From the NCBI RefSeq assembly GCF_001761465.1, contig NZ_CP017479.1, forward strand, positions 3,162,001 to 3,226,000: DNA of 64,000 nucleotides. Direction: 5' to 3'. Both the position numbers and the translations under genes were made by a program. Below are positions 16,701 to 26,099 of the stretch, piece after piece. The notes beneath the pieces were generated by a model that saw only the letters and a program-made list of their open reading frames with translations, made no database searches and was not told the DNA's origin. The stretch is from Flavobacterium gilvum. GTDB taxonomy: Bacteria; Bacteroidota; Bacteroidia; Flavobacteriales; Flavobacteriaceae. Every line of letters starts with the position of its first letter. Position 1 is the stretch's first letter.

Positions 16701-19700
16701 AGTGGCCGTATCGCTGACCGCTGTTGGGAATTCATTCACCGAATTCACCGTGATGGTAAGCGTTGCTTTTGCGCAATCACCATCCGCATCACAGATTTGG
16801 TAGTTAATTGTTTCCGTGCCGTACCAATTCGTATCGGGAGTGTAGGTATAAGTGCCGTCAGGGGTCATGGTTATTGTACCGTGCAAAGCACCGCCGTTGT
16901 CTCCAACCAATGACCATACGTTTTCCCCGTCATTGCTCGGGCTGTCGTTGCTCGAAACGGTTCCGCTTATAGGACTGTCTTCATTTGTAGTAGCTGTATC
17001 GTTGACCGCTGTTGGGAATTCATTCACAGAACTCACCGTGATGGTGATGGTAGCTTTTGAGCAATCTCCATCCACATCACAGACTTGGTAGTTGATGGTT
17101 TCCGTACCGTACCAATTCGCATCGGGTGTGTAGGTATAAGAGCCATCAGAAGTCATGGTTATCGTGCCTTGCAAAGCGCCGCCGTTTTCTCCGATCAATG
17201 ACCATATGTTTCCGCTGTCATTGCTCGGGCTGTCGTTGCCCGAAACTTTTCCACTAAACGGAGTATCTTCTTCCGTAGTGGCCGTATCGTTTACTGCCGA
17301 TGGGAATTCATCTACAGTGTTTATCGTGATGATGAGCGTGGCTTTTGAGCAATCGCCATCCGCAGCACAGACTTGGTAGTCAATTGTTTCCGTGCCGTTC
17401 CAGTTCGCATCGGGCGTGTAGGTATAAGAACCGTCAGCAGTCATAGTTATCGTACCGTGCGTGGCTCCTCCATTTTCTCCGACCAATGACCATATGTTGC
17501 CTGCGTCATTGCTCGGACTGTCGTTAGTTGACACGTTTCCACTTATAGGACTGTCTTCATTTGTAGTGGCGGTATCGTTGACCGCCGATGGGAACTCATC
17601 TACAGGGTTTACTGTGATGGTAAGGGTAGCTTTTGAGCAATCACCATCCCCATCACAGACTTGGTAATTAATGGTTTCCGTGCCGTACCAGTTGGCATCG
17701 GGCGTGTAGGTATAAATGCCATCAGCAGTCATGGTTATCGTGCCGTGTAAAGCGCCGCCGTTTTCTCCAACCAATGACCATACGTTTTCTCCGTCATTGC
17801 TTGGGCTGTCGTTGTCTGAAACTTTTCCACTAAACGGAGTATCTTCTTCCGTGGTAGCGGTATCGTTTACTGCCGATGGTAATTCATTCACCGAATTCAC
17901 CGTGATGGTAAGCGTTGCTTTTGAGCAATCACCATCAACATCACAGATTTGGTAGTTAATGGTTTCCGTGCCGTACCAGTTTGCATCTGGCGTGTAGGTA
18001 TAAGAGCCGTCAGAAGTCATGGTTATCGTGCCATTTAAAGCGCCGCCGTTGTCTCCAACCAATGACCATATATTGCCTGCGTCATTGCTCGGGCTGTCGT
18101 TAGTTGACACGTTTCCACTTATAGGACTGTCTTCATTTGTAGTGGCGGTATCGTTGACCGCCGATGGGAACTCATCTACAGGGTTTACCGTGATGGTGAG
18201 CGTAGCTTTTGAGCAATCGCCATCCGCATCACAGACTTGGTAGTTAATGGTTTCCGTGCCGTACCAGTTGGCATCTGGCGTGTAGGTATAAGAACCGTCA
18301 GGAGTCATAGCTATCGTGCCGTGCAAAGCGCCGCCGTTGTCTCCAACCAATGACCATACGTTGCCTCCGTCCTTGCTTGGGCTGTCGTTAGTTGCCAGGT
18401 TTCCACTTATAGGACTGTCTTCATTTGTAGTGGCCGTATCGTTTACCGCCGATGGGAATTCATTCACCGAACTTACCGTGATGGTGATGGTGGCATTTGA
18501 GCAATCACCATCCGCAGCACAAACCTGGTAGTCAATTGTTTCTATCCCGTGCCAATTCGCATCGGGTGTGTAGGTATAAGAGCCGTCAGGAGTCATGATT
18601 ATCGTGCCGTGCGAGGCTCCACCGTTTTCTCCAACCAATGACCATACGTTCCCGCCGTCATTACTCAAACTGTCGTTGCCCGAAACGCTTCCGTTGAGCG
18701 GAGTATCTTCTGCGGTGGTGGCTGTATCGTTTACCGCCGATGGTAATTCATTCACCGAATTCACCGTGATGGTGATGGTGGCATTTGAGCAATCGCCATC
18801 CACATCACAGACTTGGTAGTAAATTGTTTCCGTGCCGTACCAATTGGCATCGGGAGTGTAGGTATAAGAGCCGTCGCTTTGCATACTCACGGTGCCGTGT
18901 AAGGCGCCACCGTTTACTCCGACCAATGACCATACGTTTCCGCCGTCATTGCTCGCGCTGTCGTTGCCCGAAACGCTTCCGCTGAGCGGAGTATCTTCTG
19001 CCGTGGTAGCTGTATCATTTACTGCCGATGGTGAATCATTCTTGGATACATAAATAGTCAATACTCCTTCATCGCTAAGACCAGTAGGGTCTTCAACTCG
19101 ATATCTTATAGTTACAGTACCGTTATAGCCAGGTGTAGGAGTAAAAATAAATGAACCATTATAGGTAGGATCCCATTCGATAGTACCTTGATCAATAGTT
19201 GGTTCTTCCAACGGTAAAAATTCGAGCTCAGATAATGTGTTATTACCATCCGAATCATTAGTCGCAACTGATCCGGATACCACTGCAGCTGAGCGAGAAA
19301 TGAAATTATCGTCTATAGCAACTGGGGCAATAGCAACCGGAGCAATACAATTTGGTTGAGCAAAAGTTGTTGAAAAGGCACTGGTACAACCATTCACCGT
19401 TTGTGTTACCGTATAGGTTCCAGAAGTATTAACCGTAACGCTTGATGTCGTCTCGCTGGTACTCCAAAGCAAACTACCTGTTGCATTTGTTGACAAAGTC
19501 GATGTCCCATTGCAATTATCAACTGCCGATACCACAGGAGCAGAAGGAATAGAATTTACTGTCACCATCACACTTTCACAAGATGAATAACAAGAACCGT
19601 TTTCCCATCTTGCATAATATGTTGTTGTTGCCTCAGGTGCCGTAATATTCAATGGATTTCCAGTTCCTACGAGGGTTTCTCCACAACTTGTTGTATACCA

Positions 19701-22622
19701 TTTTACGTCTGTACCAGACCCACCCGTTACACTTAAATCAATATTTCCAGAATCTCCAGAACAAAGATTTTCTCTATTGGCACTTGCAATTACAGGAGAT
19801 GTAGACGAAGTCACCACAGTAACTGTTGGAGCACCACTTATTCCTGTAGACAAATCAGAATTAGCATCTTTAACAGACACAATAGCATATGTTGTTGTTG
19901 CACTTGGATTAACTAAAATATTAGTCCCTGATATATAATTCGAAATCGTTCCTACTCCATTATCAATTGTAACTGTATAAGGAGAAACACCCCCCGTTAT
20001 GGCTATAGAAAGATTGGCTCCAACTCCGCTACAAATCGTAGCTTCACCTGATAAAACCGAAGCCGTCGGGCCTGAAGTTACAGTAATGTCGGCTGTTTGT
20101 TCCAAGGTATCAATACAATTGGTTCCCAATCTTATTGCTCTAACAGAAAGTGTCGCTGTGGAAGTTAATGGAGATGAAGTCAACGTTATTGTACCACCTG
20201 TTCCTAATTTGGATGAGCCACTAGTGGAAGCTCCGTTATAAATTTGATAAATTACGCCATTTTCGGAATTATTTACTGTCATAATAATGTTTGATCCCGA
20301 AGGAACTGCATTTGACGAAACTGTATAAGTTGGACTATTTGAAGGGTTTACGCAAACAACTGTTTTCCCTACCGATGCATTTCCTTCGCAATTAGTTCCG
20401 GTAGAAGCTGTTGCAGTCACAACACCTCCACAATACAAATCGCAAGTGGACGAAAGTCCTGAAATCGCCCAGGTTCCTCCTGTAACTGTAGCTGTTGAAC
20501 CTATTTGAAAACCATCTATATACAGTCTGATAACATCACCGTTAGTCCCTGTTCCACTTACAACATCCGAACATTCCAAAATGTCATCCGCATTGATGAC
20601 CGGTACATTAGACGATTTTGTCCCTACTACAACCGCATTTGAAGTCACACTGGTATTAAGACATAAACTGTTCAGTACTTTAGCTGTTATCGTATGTCCT
20701 AAAGCTATACTAAGACCCGTGGCCTTCCAAGTGCCTGTTGCTGAAACAGTAGTGGTAGAACCTGCTACAGTTCCATTATCATATACTTGAATTACCGTTC
20801 CGGCTGCTTCTGCTGAAGTTCCTGAGACAGTTGTAATTGCAGATGATGAACAAAGCGGAACATTTACTATAGGAGCAAGTGCTGTTCTGGTTACGGTCGT
20901 TGTTGCCGTTGGTGAAACACACTTAGTGGAAGCAATTGCTTCCACTGACAATGTTTGACATTGATTTCCTGAAAGTGATACATCATTGACTGTCCAGGCA
21001 CCTCCTGAACCTGTTTTTGTCGTTCCCAACGGTACTCCATTGACATATAAATTTACTATAACTCCAGATACATTATCAGGAGAAGCAACTGTTCCAGACA
21101 CAGAAGTAGAAGTGGTCAATACAGGTACCGTAATTGTTGGAGTACCGGTCGCTGTTTGTGAAGAAGCATATTGGCAATCATACGTTTTAGCCGATTCACA
21201 CTTGCCCGGTTCCTGATAAGTAAATGAATATGCTGCAGAAGTAAAACACTGTCCTGTCTTGCATTGAAATGAAGCGGTTACGGGACTTCCCGATGAAGTT
21301 GCAGGATTCTGATTGTACGGAGCAATTAAATTTGTTGTAGGCACAAGATTTCCACTAGCATCGTACCATCTTACAATTGTTCCTGCCGGATGACCGTTCA
21401 CGGTTAACGCATATCCTTTACTTCCTGAGACCTTAACAATGTCACTCGTCGCTGGTTTTGATGTCACCGTCGCACAACTCACAACAGTAACCGGATTACA
21501 ATTGTCTATGGATACCGATTTGCCGGGAGCAGTGGCCGTTGCTGTTATCACATTACCTGAATCAAGCGCCGGGCTTATATTTGTAAGTTCCCAAACACCA
21601 GAAATTACCACAGTACTACCAATAGATGTACCGTCTTTATAAACAGTTATTAGCGTTCCGCTAGCTTCCGATGAAATTCCAGAAACCGAAGTCGCTCCCT
21701 TATTTATGTTGTTAATCCCTGGACAAAATGATCGAGCTGTACACACTGATCCGGGAGTACAAGGTGTATAATTATTTACAATAGCAGTCATTGCTCTTTC
21801 AAGGCTTCCATAGGCAGCATCATCAATACCCGCCAAATCTGAAGCTGAACTTGTATGACAAAGCGTAGATGCCTTGGCTGCCATATTATCTATAATTACC
21901 ATACGCATTGGTGTAGATGTCGTAATGCTAAATTTTGAAGCTAAATCACTGAACTTTACAAAAAAGTCATAAAAATAATCCGGGTCCCCACAAGAAGTTG
22001 TCAAAGCAACCGATTTTTGATAATTGGTTGTTCCTAAATATGAAATTACCGGAGTACAATTCATATTGTTCACATCGTAAACGAATACTCCGAATTTTGT
22101 CGCTAATACAATTTCAATTTCAAAACCTGGATTTGTACTGGAATACTGTGGATCTTTATTAGGTCCCGTTCCTCCAAACAATCCATCGGTATCAATCAAT
22201 ATACTATAACTTTTAGCATTCGGTGCAGTTTTACCCATCCTCATCCGAAAAAGCCAGTTTCCATTACCATCAAGATACGACTGAACAGGATCCCTATCAC
22301 CTTTATCCACAAAATCAGTGAATCCACAATTGGGTCCCGATTCTAAATCGCTATTAGGCTCAACCGAAACAAAAACAAGCGGTTTATAAGCTATTTCGCT
22401 TTCTGCACTATCATCTGCTACAAAACCAGTTGTTTTCTTGGAGGAATATCCATCTCCATCGGGATCAAGTACGGCTCTACCTGCCCCAGTAGCTGGTTCA
22501 TAAATCAATCCAGGCGTAACCTGAGCATCTATTTTTACAAATGAGAAAACAAAAAACAGTACAAAGAAGATTTGATAACTGCCCAAGAAAAATTTGATTT
22601 TGGAAAAAAAGACTTGATTCAT
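13734..22622 (-). CDS. Giant SprB-like T9SS adhesin with 16 tandem repeats
   Basis: 2962 residues. Order: signal peptide (about 1-34); a secreted N-terminal domain with DPDGDGYSS; several Ig-like repeats of the VSGTSAEAAGTVIQVY type (about 290-1000); one divergent VCBS/cadherin-like domain (about 1100-1195); sixteen 96-residue repeats (1198-2733); a DUF11-like domain (about 2735-2850); and a C-terminal CHU_C/T9SS type B sorting domain with NSLSPNGDGLNDLF and VEIYNRWGVLVFE (about 2860-2962). The plan is that of SprB-type motility or attachment adhesins carried on the cell surface. Each repeat has a VCDxDGDC element with two cysteines and several aspartates that could bind calcium. A role in gliding or attachment is inferred from architecture and the adjacent PorP/SprF and OmpA genes. 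Confidence 0.9.
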   Translation of the reverse strand: MNQVFFSKIKFFLGSYQIFFVLFFVFSFVKIDAQVTPGLIYEPATGAGRAVLDPDGDGYSSKKTTGFVADDSAESEIAYKPLVFVSVEPNSDLESGPNCGFTDFVDKGDRDPVQSYLDGNGNWLFRMRMGKTAPNAKSYSILIDTDGLFGGTGPNKDPQYSSTNPGFEIEIVLATKFGVFVYDVNNMNCTPVISYLGTTNYQKSVALTTSCGDPDYFYDFFVKFSDLASKFSITTSTPMRMVIIDNMAAKASTLCHTSSASDLAGIDDAAYGSLERAMTAIVNNYTPCTPGSVCTARSFCPGINNINKGATSVSGISSEASGTLITVYKDGTSIGSTVVISGVWELTNISPALDSGNVITATATAPGKSVSIDNCNPVTVVSCATVTSKPATSDIVKVSGSKGYALTVNGHPAGTIVRWYDASGNLVPTTNLIAPYNQNPATSSGSPVTASFQCKTGQCFTSAAYSFTYQEPGKCESAKTYDCQYASSQTATGTPTITVPVLTTSTSVSGTVASPDNVSGVIVNLYVNGVPLGTTKTGSGGAWTVNDVSLSGNQCQTLSVEAIASTKCVSPTATTTVTRTALAPIVNVPLCSSSAITTVSGTSAEAAGTVIQVYDNGTVAGSTTTVSATGTWKATGLSIALGHTITAKVLNSLCLNTSVTSNAVVVGTKSSNVPVINADDILECSDVVSGTGTNGDVIRLYIDGFQIGSTATVTGGTWAISGLSSTCDLYCGGVVTATASTGTNCEGNASVGKTVVCVNPSNSPTYTVSSNAVPSGSNIIMTVNNSENGVIYQIYNGASTSGSSKLGTGGTITLTSSPLTSTATLSVRAIRLGTNCIDTLEQTADITVTSGPTASVLSGEATICSGVGANLSIAITGGVSPYTVTIDNGVGTISNYISGTNILVNPSATTTYAIVSVKDANSDLSTGISGAPTVTVVTSSTSPVIASANRENLCSGDSGNIDLSVTGGSGTDVKWYTTSCGETLVGTGNPLNITAPEATTTYYARWENGSCYSSCESVMVTVNSIPSAPVVSAVDNCNGTSTLSTNATGSLLWSTSETTSSVTVNTSGTYTVTQTVNGCTSAFSTTFAQPNCIAPVAIAPVAIDDNFISRSAAVVSGSVATNDSDGNNTLSELEFLPLEEPTIDQGTIEWDPTYNGSFIFTPTPGYNGTVTIRYRVEDPTGLSDEGVLTIYVSKNDSPSAVNDTATTAEDTPLSGSVSGNDSASNDGGNVWSLVGVNGGALHGTVSMQSDGSYTYTPDANWYGTETIYYQVCDVDGDCSNATITITVNSVNELPSAVNDTATTAEDTPLNGSVSGNDSLSNDGGNVWSLVGENGGASHGTIIMTPDGSYTYTPDANWHGIETIDYQVCAADGDCSNATITITVSSVNEFPSAVNDTATTNEDSPISGNLATNDSPSKDGGNVWSLVGDNGGALHGTIAMTPDGSYTYTPDANWYGTETINYQVCDADGDCSKATLTITVNPVDEFPSAVNDTATTNEDSPISGNVSTNDSPSNDAGNIWSLVGDNGGALNGTITMTSDGSYTYTPDANWYGTETINYQICDVDGDCSKATLTITVNSVNELPSAVNDTATTEEDTPFSGKVSDNDSPSNDGENVWSLVGENGGALHGTITMTADGIYTYTPDANWYGTETINYQVCDGDGDCSKATLTITVNPVDEFPSAVNDTATTNEDSPISGNVSTNDSPSNDAGNIWSLVGENGGATHGTITMTADGSYTYTPDANWNGTETIDYQVCAADGDCSKATLIITINTVDEFPSAVNDTATTEEDTPFSGKVSGNDSPSNDSGNIWSLIGENGGALQGTITMTSDGSYTYTPDANWYGTETINYQVCDVDGDCSKATITITVSSVNEFPTAVNDTATTNEDSPISGTVSSNDSPSNDGENVWSLVGDNGGALHGTITMTPDGTYTYTPDTNWYGTETINYQICDADGDCAKATLTITVNSVNEFPTAVSDTATTNEDSPISGNVATNDSPSNDSGNVWSLVGDNGGALHGTVTMTPDGSYTYTADANWYGTETINYQVCAADGDCSNATITITVNSVNELPSAVNDTASTAEDTPLSGNVTTNDSSSNDGGNEWSLVGDNGGALHGTITMTPDGSYTYTPDANWYGTETINYQVCDGDGDCAKATLTITVSSVNEFPTAVNDTATTNEDSQLSGKVSDNDSPSNDGGNVWSLVGNNGGALHGTITMTPDGSYTYTPDANWYGTETINYQVCDADGDCAKATITITINPVDEFPSAVNDTATTNEDSPIRGSVSGNDSPSNDAGNIWSLVGENGGASHGTITMTPDGSYIYTPDANWYGTEAINYQVCDVDGDCAKATITITVNPVDEFPLAVNDTATTAEDTPLSGSVSGNDSASNAAGNIWSLVGDNGGALNGTITMTPDGSYTYTPDANWYGTETINYQVCDADGDCTKAMLTITVSSVNEFPSAVNDTATTNEDSPISGKVSGNDSPSNDGGNVWSLVGNNGGALHGTVTMTPDGSYTYTSDANWYGTETINYQVCDVDGDCAKATLTITVNPVNEFPSAVNDTATTEEDAPFSGKVSDNDSPSNDAGNVWSLVGENGGASYGTIAMTADGSYTYTPDANWYGTETINYQVCDGDGDCSKATLTITVSPVDEFPSAVNDTATTNEDSPISGNVSTNDSPSNDAGNVWSLVGGNGGALHGMIAMTADGSYTYTPDANWHGTETINYQVCDADGDCSKAMLTITVNSVEKFVENPSIALIKTIASSDENGDGLIESGEKVKYAFVITNTGNVTLTNITISDFLPGVVITGGPISLKPGAVDKTSFEGTYTITANDLLAGRVINTAEVYGTTPNGEIVKDLSDNNSNNGDESTVLDIQKCKIEVFNSLSPNGDGLNDLFRVDGLECYPENSVEIYNRWGVLVFERDNYNNNDRAFKGISEGRVTVKQSEELPVGVYFYVVKYKEVDSKIYKKSGYLYLNRK
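14424..19031 (-). repeat. Sixteen tandem 288-bp coding repeats
   Basis: The block is exactly 16 x 288 = 4608 bases, with no length variation. It is bounded by the PSAVND start of unit 1 (codon at 19031) and the EKF end of unit 16 (14424). Units differ in a few cassettes: AEDTPLSG, NEDSPISG or EEDTPFSG near the start, and VCD, ICD or VCAA near the end. The block is visibly more GC-rich than its surroundings. The antisense strand is open over most units, giving repeated 74-codon frames that are shadows. Confidence 0.95.
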
Positions 22623-22884
22623 AAAAATTATTTTAGAAAGTTATTCCCTTGTCGATCCTAAAATAAGGATCCAAAGGCCTCACGTTCCAGATTTGACTTA
22701 CTATAAAAACTGATCGAAGACATTGTCTCCATCATTCACGCGGGTATCAATCGCATTCATACCAAAGAAATCCGACCAAGGATTATTATGATTTTGAGTT
22801 TGTCAGTAAAACATACAAAGGTTAGAGTGACAATAAATATTTAGTCTAATTTGTTTTACCATATTCTGATGCTTCAAAGATTAC
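22623..22884. other. Adhesin upstream region with coding relic
   Basis: The leader of the adhesin gene contains an inverted repeat GATCCTAAAATAAGGATC (22654-22671). Further up, about 22700-22797 in one minus frame reads NNPWSDFFGMNAIDTRVNDG and then NVFDQFL and a stop, with another stop just before it. This protein-like fragment has no start and probably belongs to a decayed gene. The adhesin promoter should also lie here. Confidence 0.35.
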
Positions 22885-23289
22885 TTAAACCTGTATCGCG
22901 TAGTAAGTAAAATCAGTACCATCTTTAGCTTTTGAACTATTAATAACCCAATATACAGGACACTCTATATTCAATAAAGCATAAACCAAGCCATAAGGTT
23001 TTAACCCATTATTGAGAGTTTGAGGGACAATACCCATATTAATAATAAATGAACCTGAAGGAATTTCAATATTCTGACTTGTTTGTGCTCGGATTTTAAA
23101 ACAATTTACAAGCAAACTAATACACAATAAGACAATAAATAGTTCTTTTTTAACAACCTTGTACTTTGATGATACAATGAAGTTATCATTGGCAACATTA
23201 ATTATACTTCTTTTGGAATTATTATTCATTATGCGAAAGGATTTAAACATTTTTTTTACAAATACAATACTGTATTCATTATCAGACAT
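22885..23289 (-). pseudogene. Truncated N-terminal remnant of an adhesin-type surface protein
   Basis: 134 codons. A membrane/signal-like segment (FIVLLCISLLVNCFKIRAQ, about 50-68) precedes a short domain with IPSGSFIINMGIVPQTLNNG and CPVYWVINSSKAKDGTDFTY, then a stop. From memory, this start-of-domain pattern opens much larger gliding-associated surface proteins in Flavobacteria, where it continues well beyond the TDFTY motif. Here the frame ends at once, and a further coding-like fragment follows at about 22700-22797. I read it as the broken end of a larger gene; a genuine small secreted protein is the alternative. Confidence 0.45.
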
Positions 23290-24602
23290 CTAACCAAATA
23301 AAACTTAATTAAAATTGCCAATTTTACTATATTCACGAATTCAATTCTACTTAACATTGACCTATCAGTTCAAAGGCATTAAAATCATACAATTGATAAA
23401 ATGATTGTTCAGTTCAACAATATTGTTAAGGTATTTGGATTGCTTAATTTCTGATTTAAACTATTGTTATTTATCCTAGTTATAAAAGACGCTAACTACA
23501 TCATCTGTCTTCTTCTATTTAATACAAAATCAACTATATTTCTAAAATATCGATTCCTTAATATCTTAGTAACATCGGTGAATATTGACTTTAATGTTGG
23601 GTTTCATCGATTCTTACATTAATGCCAATTCTAAGTATGTGTTTCTTCATTTTTTCTTCAAAAAAATAGTGCAGACAAGTATCAAACACTTACTTTTTAG
23701 ATAATCAATATCACGCTTGGTATTTTCATTATTTTCTCAACATTTTAATCTAAGCTTGCAATTACTTCCTAAATAATATTAGATTTTGGAAAACAGGGAT
23801 TTTTAATATTCATAAATTTCAAAAGTCAAATTCATTTTCTAGATGTGATTGAAATTTCAAATTTACCCATGTTAATTATTTCCAAAATTAACATAAAAAA
23901 CATTTAAAAAAATAGATAAAAAGCAAATTTCATCGTTAAAATGCATATTTAAATAAATAAATAAAGTTTTTACTTTCAATAAATAAATATATTCATTACA
24001 AACAAATAAGATAAAATAGCTTAGTTTAAAGAATAAAGAAGAGCATTTTGTTAATTAATCAACAAATCAATAACTAATTAATAAAAACACGAAAACATGT
24101 GTTTTTTATTAATTATCATGATTTTTTTTCCAATTTTTAAAAGGATTCACTATTATTTTCAAGAAAATGATATATTTCCACAAATACAAAAGGCAATTTA
24201 ACACAGATATACTGCACAAAACATTTAAAATAATCCTATAATGATTTCACGTATTTCTATATTGATATATTAACTCATCTTTATTTTAAAAAAAGGAGCC
24301 TTCAATCAAAGAAAAAAATTAAAAGAACCCAACAACTAAACAATAGATTTTAAAAACTTTAATCCCAACAGGACGATAAACATTTTTGAATACATTTTGA
24401 GTGTTATCACATATTACCTCAACAGGATTCAAACGATTAAACAATCATCAATAAACACTTTTGCATACTAATGATTTAAAAAAACAAATAAAAAGCAAGG
24501 TTTAAAAAGAAGGATTTTCTTAAATTTACAATAATAACTAATTGTTATTTAGTAAAATAAGAATATTTTTATACTACCTTTATTCTTTAAACCGAAGAAA
24601 AT
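23290..24602. other. Long, very AT-rich gene-free region
   Basis: About 1.3 kb without a credible coding frame in either direction. It consists of A/T runs with few G or C bases. It lies between divergently oriented genes (adhesin remnant leftward, YitT rightward), so it must contain at least the YitT promoter. I saw no tRNA, convincing hairpin or repeat array. Confidence 0.5.
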
Positions 24603-25490
24603 ATGAAATTCAACCAAGAACCTATTGACTGGAAAGAAATATTTGAACCAAAAAATATCATTCTTAATTTGGTTGGAGTGGCTTTGATCACATTAGCCTT
24701 AAAAGGATTTATGATTCCAAATAAATTTTTGGATGGTGGGGTTATAGGAGCTTCGATATTAATCCATGAAATCACACACATCTCCTTCGGTATTTTAGTG
24801 CTTGTATTAAATATTCCTTTTTTATTTATCGGAAAAGCTGTGTTGGGTAAAACTTTTTCCATTCAAAGCTTAATTACCTTTTTAATGATAGCAGGTAGTA
24901 TGACATTTGTAGATATTCAACCTGTAACATCCGATCATTTGCTAATTGCTCTATTTGGAGGATGCTTAATCGGTATGGGAATGGGATTTGTAATTCGTAG
25001 TGGTGCAGCGGCTGACGGAATTGAAATACTTGCCTTATTTACAACCCGAAAAATTGGCCTAAATGTATCTGAAGTTATTTTTGGAATCAACTCAACACTG
25101 TTTCTTTGTGCGGCTTGGTCATTTGGCATAAGTACCGCTTTATACTCAATAGTTACTTATTTTTCGGCTATAAAATCACTGGATTATATTGCTCAAGGAA
25201 TAGAACAATACACCTCTTTGCATATCATTTCGTCCAAAAGTGAGGAAATCAAATCATTAATCGTACAGCAATTTGGAAAAGGAATTACAGTTATCAAAGG
25301 TGAACGAGGATATCTTCCAGATACATTTCATGAAAAAACAGATTGTGATATCATTGTAACTGTTGTAACCCGCTTGGAATTACTAAGGATAAAAGATGAA
25401 GTTAGTCAGTTGGATCCACATGCCTTTATGTACATTCAATACATTAAAGAAGCAAGAGGTGGTATTTTAAGAAACAGGACTAAGCATTAG
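24603..25490 (+). CDS. YitT-family membrane protein (DUF161-DUF2179)
   Basis: 295 residues. Five or six hydrophobic segments occupy the first about 200 residues, with the family phrase MIPNKFLDGGVIGASILIHE after the first segment and GMGMGFVIRSGAAADGIEIL in the fourth. A soluble DUF2179 domain follows (about 205-290), with GKGITVIKGERGY and a final YIKEARGGI. YitT proteins are inner-membrane proteins whose transported or bound ligand is not firmly known. It starts a two-gene plus-strand unit with the HD hydrolase 3 bases downstream. Confidence 0.88.
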   Translation: MKFNQEPIDWKEIFEPKNIILNLVGVALITLALKGFMIPNKFLDGGVIGASILIHEITHISFGILVLVLNIPFLFIGKAVLGKTFSIQSLITFLMIAGSMTFVDIQPVTSDHLLIALFGGCLIGMGMGFVIRSGAAADGIEILALFTTRKIGLNVSEVIFGINSTLFLCAAWSFGISTALYSIVTYFSAIKSLDYIAQGIEQYTSLHIISSKSEEIKSLIVQQFGKGITVIKGERGYLPDTFHEKTDCDIIVTVVTRLELLRIKDEVSQLDPHAFMYIQYIKEARGGILRNRTKH

Positions 25491-25493
25491 GAT

Positions 25494-26081
25494 ATGAAAA
25501 AAAACTGGGATTTATTGTACCACACCATCATAAACTTATTAAAAGAGAACCTTGCCCCTTTTTTAACCTATCATGATTGGGAACATACTGAACACGTCAT
25601 TAAAATGGCTGAATATATTGGGCATAAAGAAAATATGTCTGAAGAGGATATTTTATTAATAAAAACAGCCTCGTTGTTTCATGACGCCGGATTTATAAAC
25701 GCTACTTCCGATGGGCATGAAGAAAAAAGTATACTACTCGCGGAAGAAAAATTACCCCAATTTGGTTACACTAAAAACGAAATTAAAATCATCATTGGAA
25801 TGATACAAGCAACGGCTATTCCGCAAATACCTAAAACCAAATTAGAATGTGTAATTGCCGATGCCGACTTAGAATATCTTGGTACCGATAATTTTGAACG
25901 CATAGGAACAAATCTCTACCTTGAAATAAAACATACAAACCCAAACCTAACCATAATTGAATGGAACGAGATTCAAATTAAGTTCCTCCAAAATCATCAT
26001 TACCACACTCCGTATTGCATTCAATACAGAGAACCTATGAAAAAAAGAAATCTAGAATTACTTATGAAGAAAGCAATATAA
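25494..26081 (+). CDS. HD-domain phosphohydrolase
   Basis: 195 residues with the HD metal motif: YHDWEHTEHV (about 26-35), FHDAG (62-66, His63-Asp64) and a distal aspartate in IADADLEYLG (about 120). This is the one-domain HD fold that hydrolyses nucleotides, cyclic dinucleotides or other phosphate esters in the cytosol. The ATG is 3 bases after the YitT stop, so the two are co-transcribed. The substrate cannot be told from sequence. The convergent cyclase gene ends 17 bases away. Confidence 0.82.
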   Translation: MKKNWDLLYHTIINLLKENLAPFLTYHDWEHTEHVIKMAEYIGHKENMSEEDILLIKTASLFHDAGFINATSDGHEEKSILLAEEKLPQFGYTKNEIKIIIGMIQATAIPQIPKTKLECVIADADLEYLGTDNFERIGTNLYLEIKHTNPNLTIIEWNEIQIKFLQNHHYHTPYCIQYREPMKKRNLELLMKKAI

Positions 26082-26099
26082 GAAAGTAAGATTTCTTAT
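26078..26099. terminator. Short hairpin at convergent gene ends
   Basis: ATAAGAAA (26078-26085) pairs with TTTCTTAT (26092-26099) over a 6-base loop, overlapping the ends of both converging genes. It is AT-only apart from one G-C pair, so at most a weak terminator. Confidence 0.35.

Noticed and set aside
14563..18819. Series of 68-79-codon plus-strand frames spaced 288 bp
   Set aside because: They are antisense shadows of the adhesin repeats; their spacing equals the repeat length and their sequences simply mirror it.
14424..19031. Tandem repeat array considered as CRISPR or a satellite
   Set aside because: Units are 288 bp, in frame and encode a conserved 96-residue domain, with no spacers and no cas genes.
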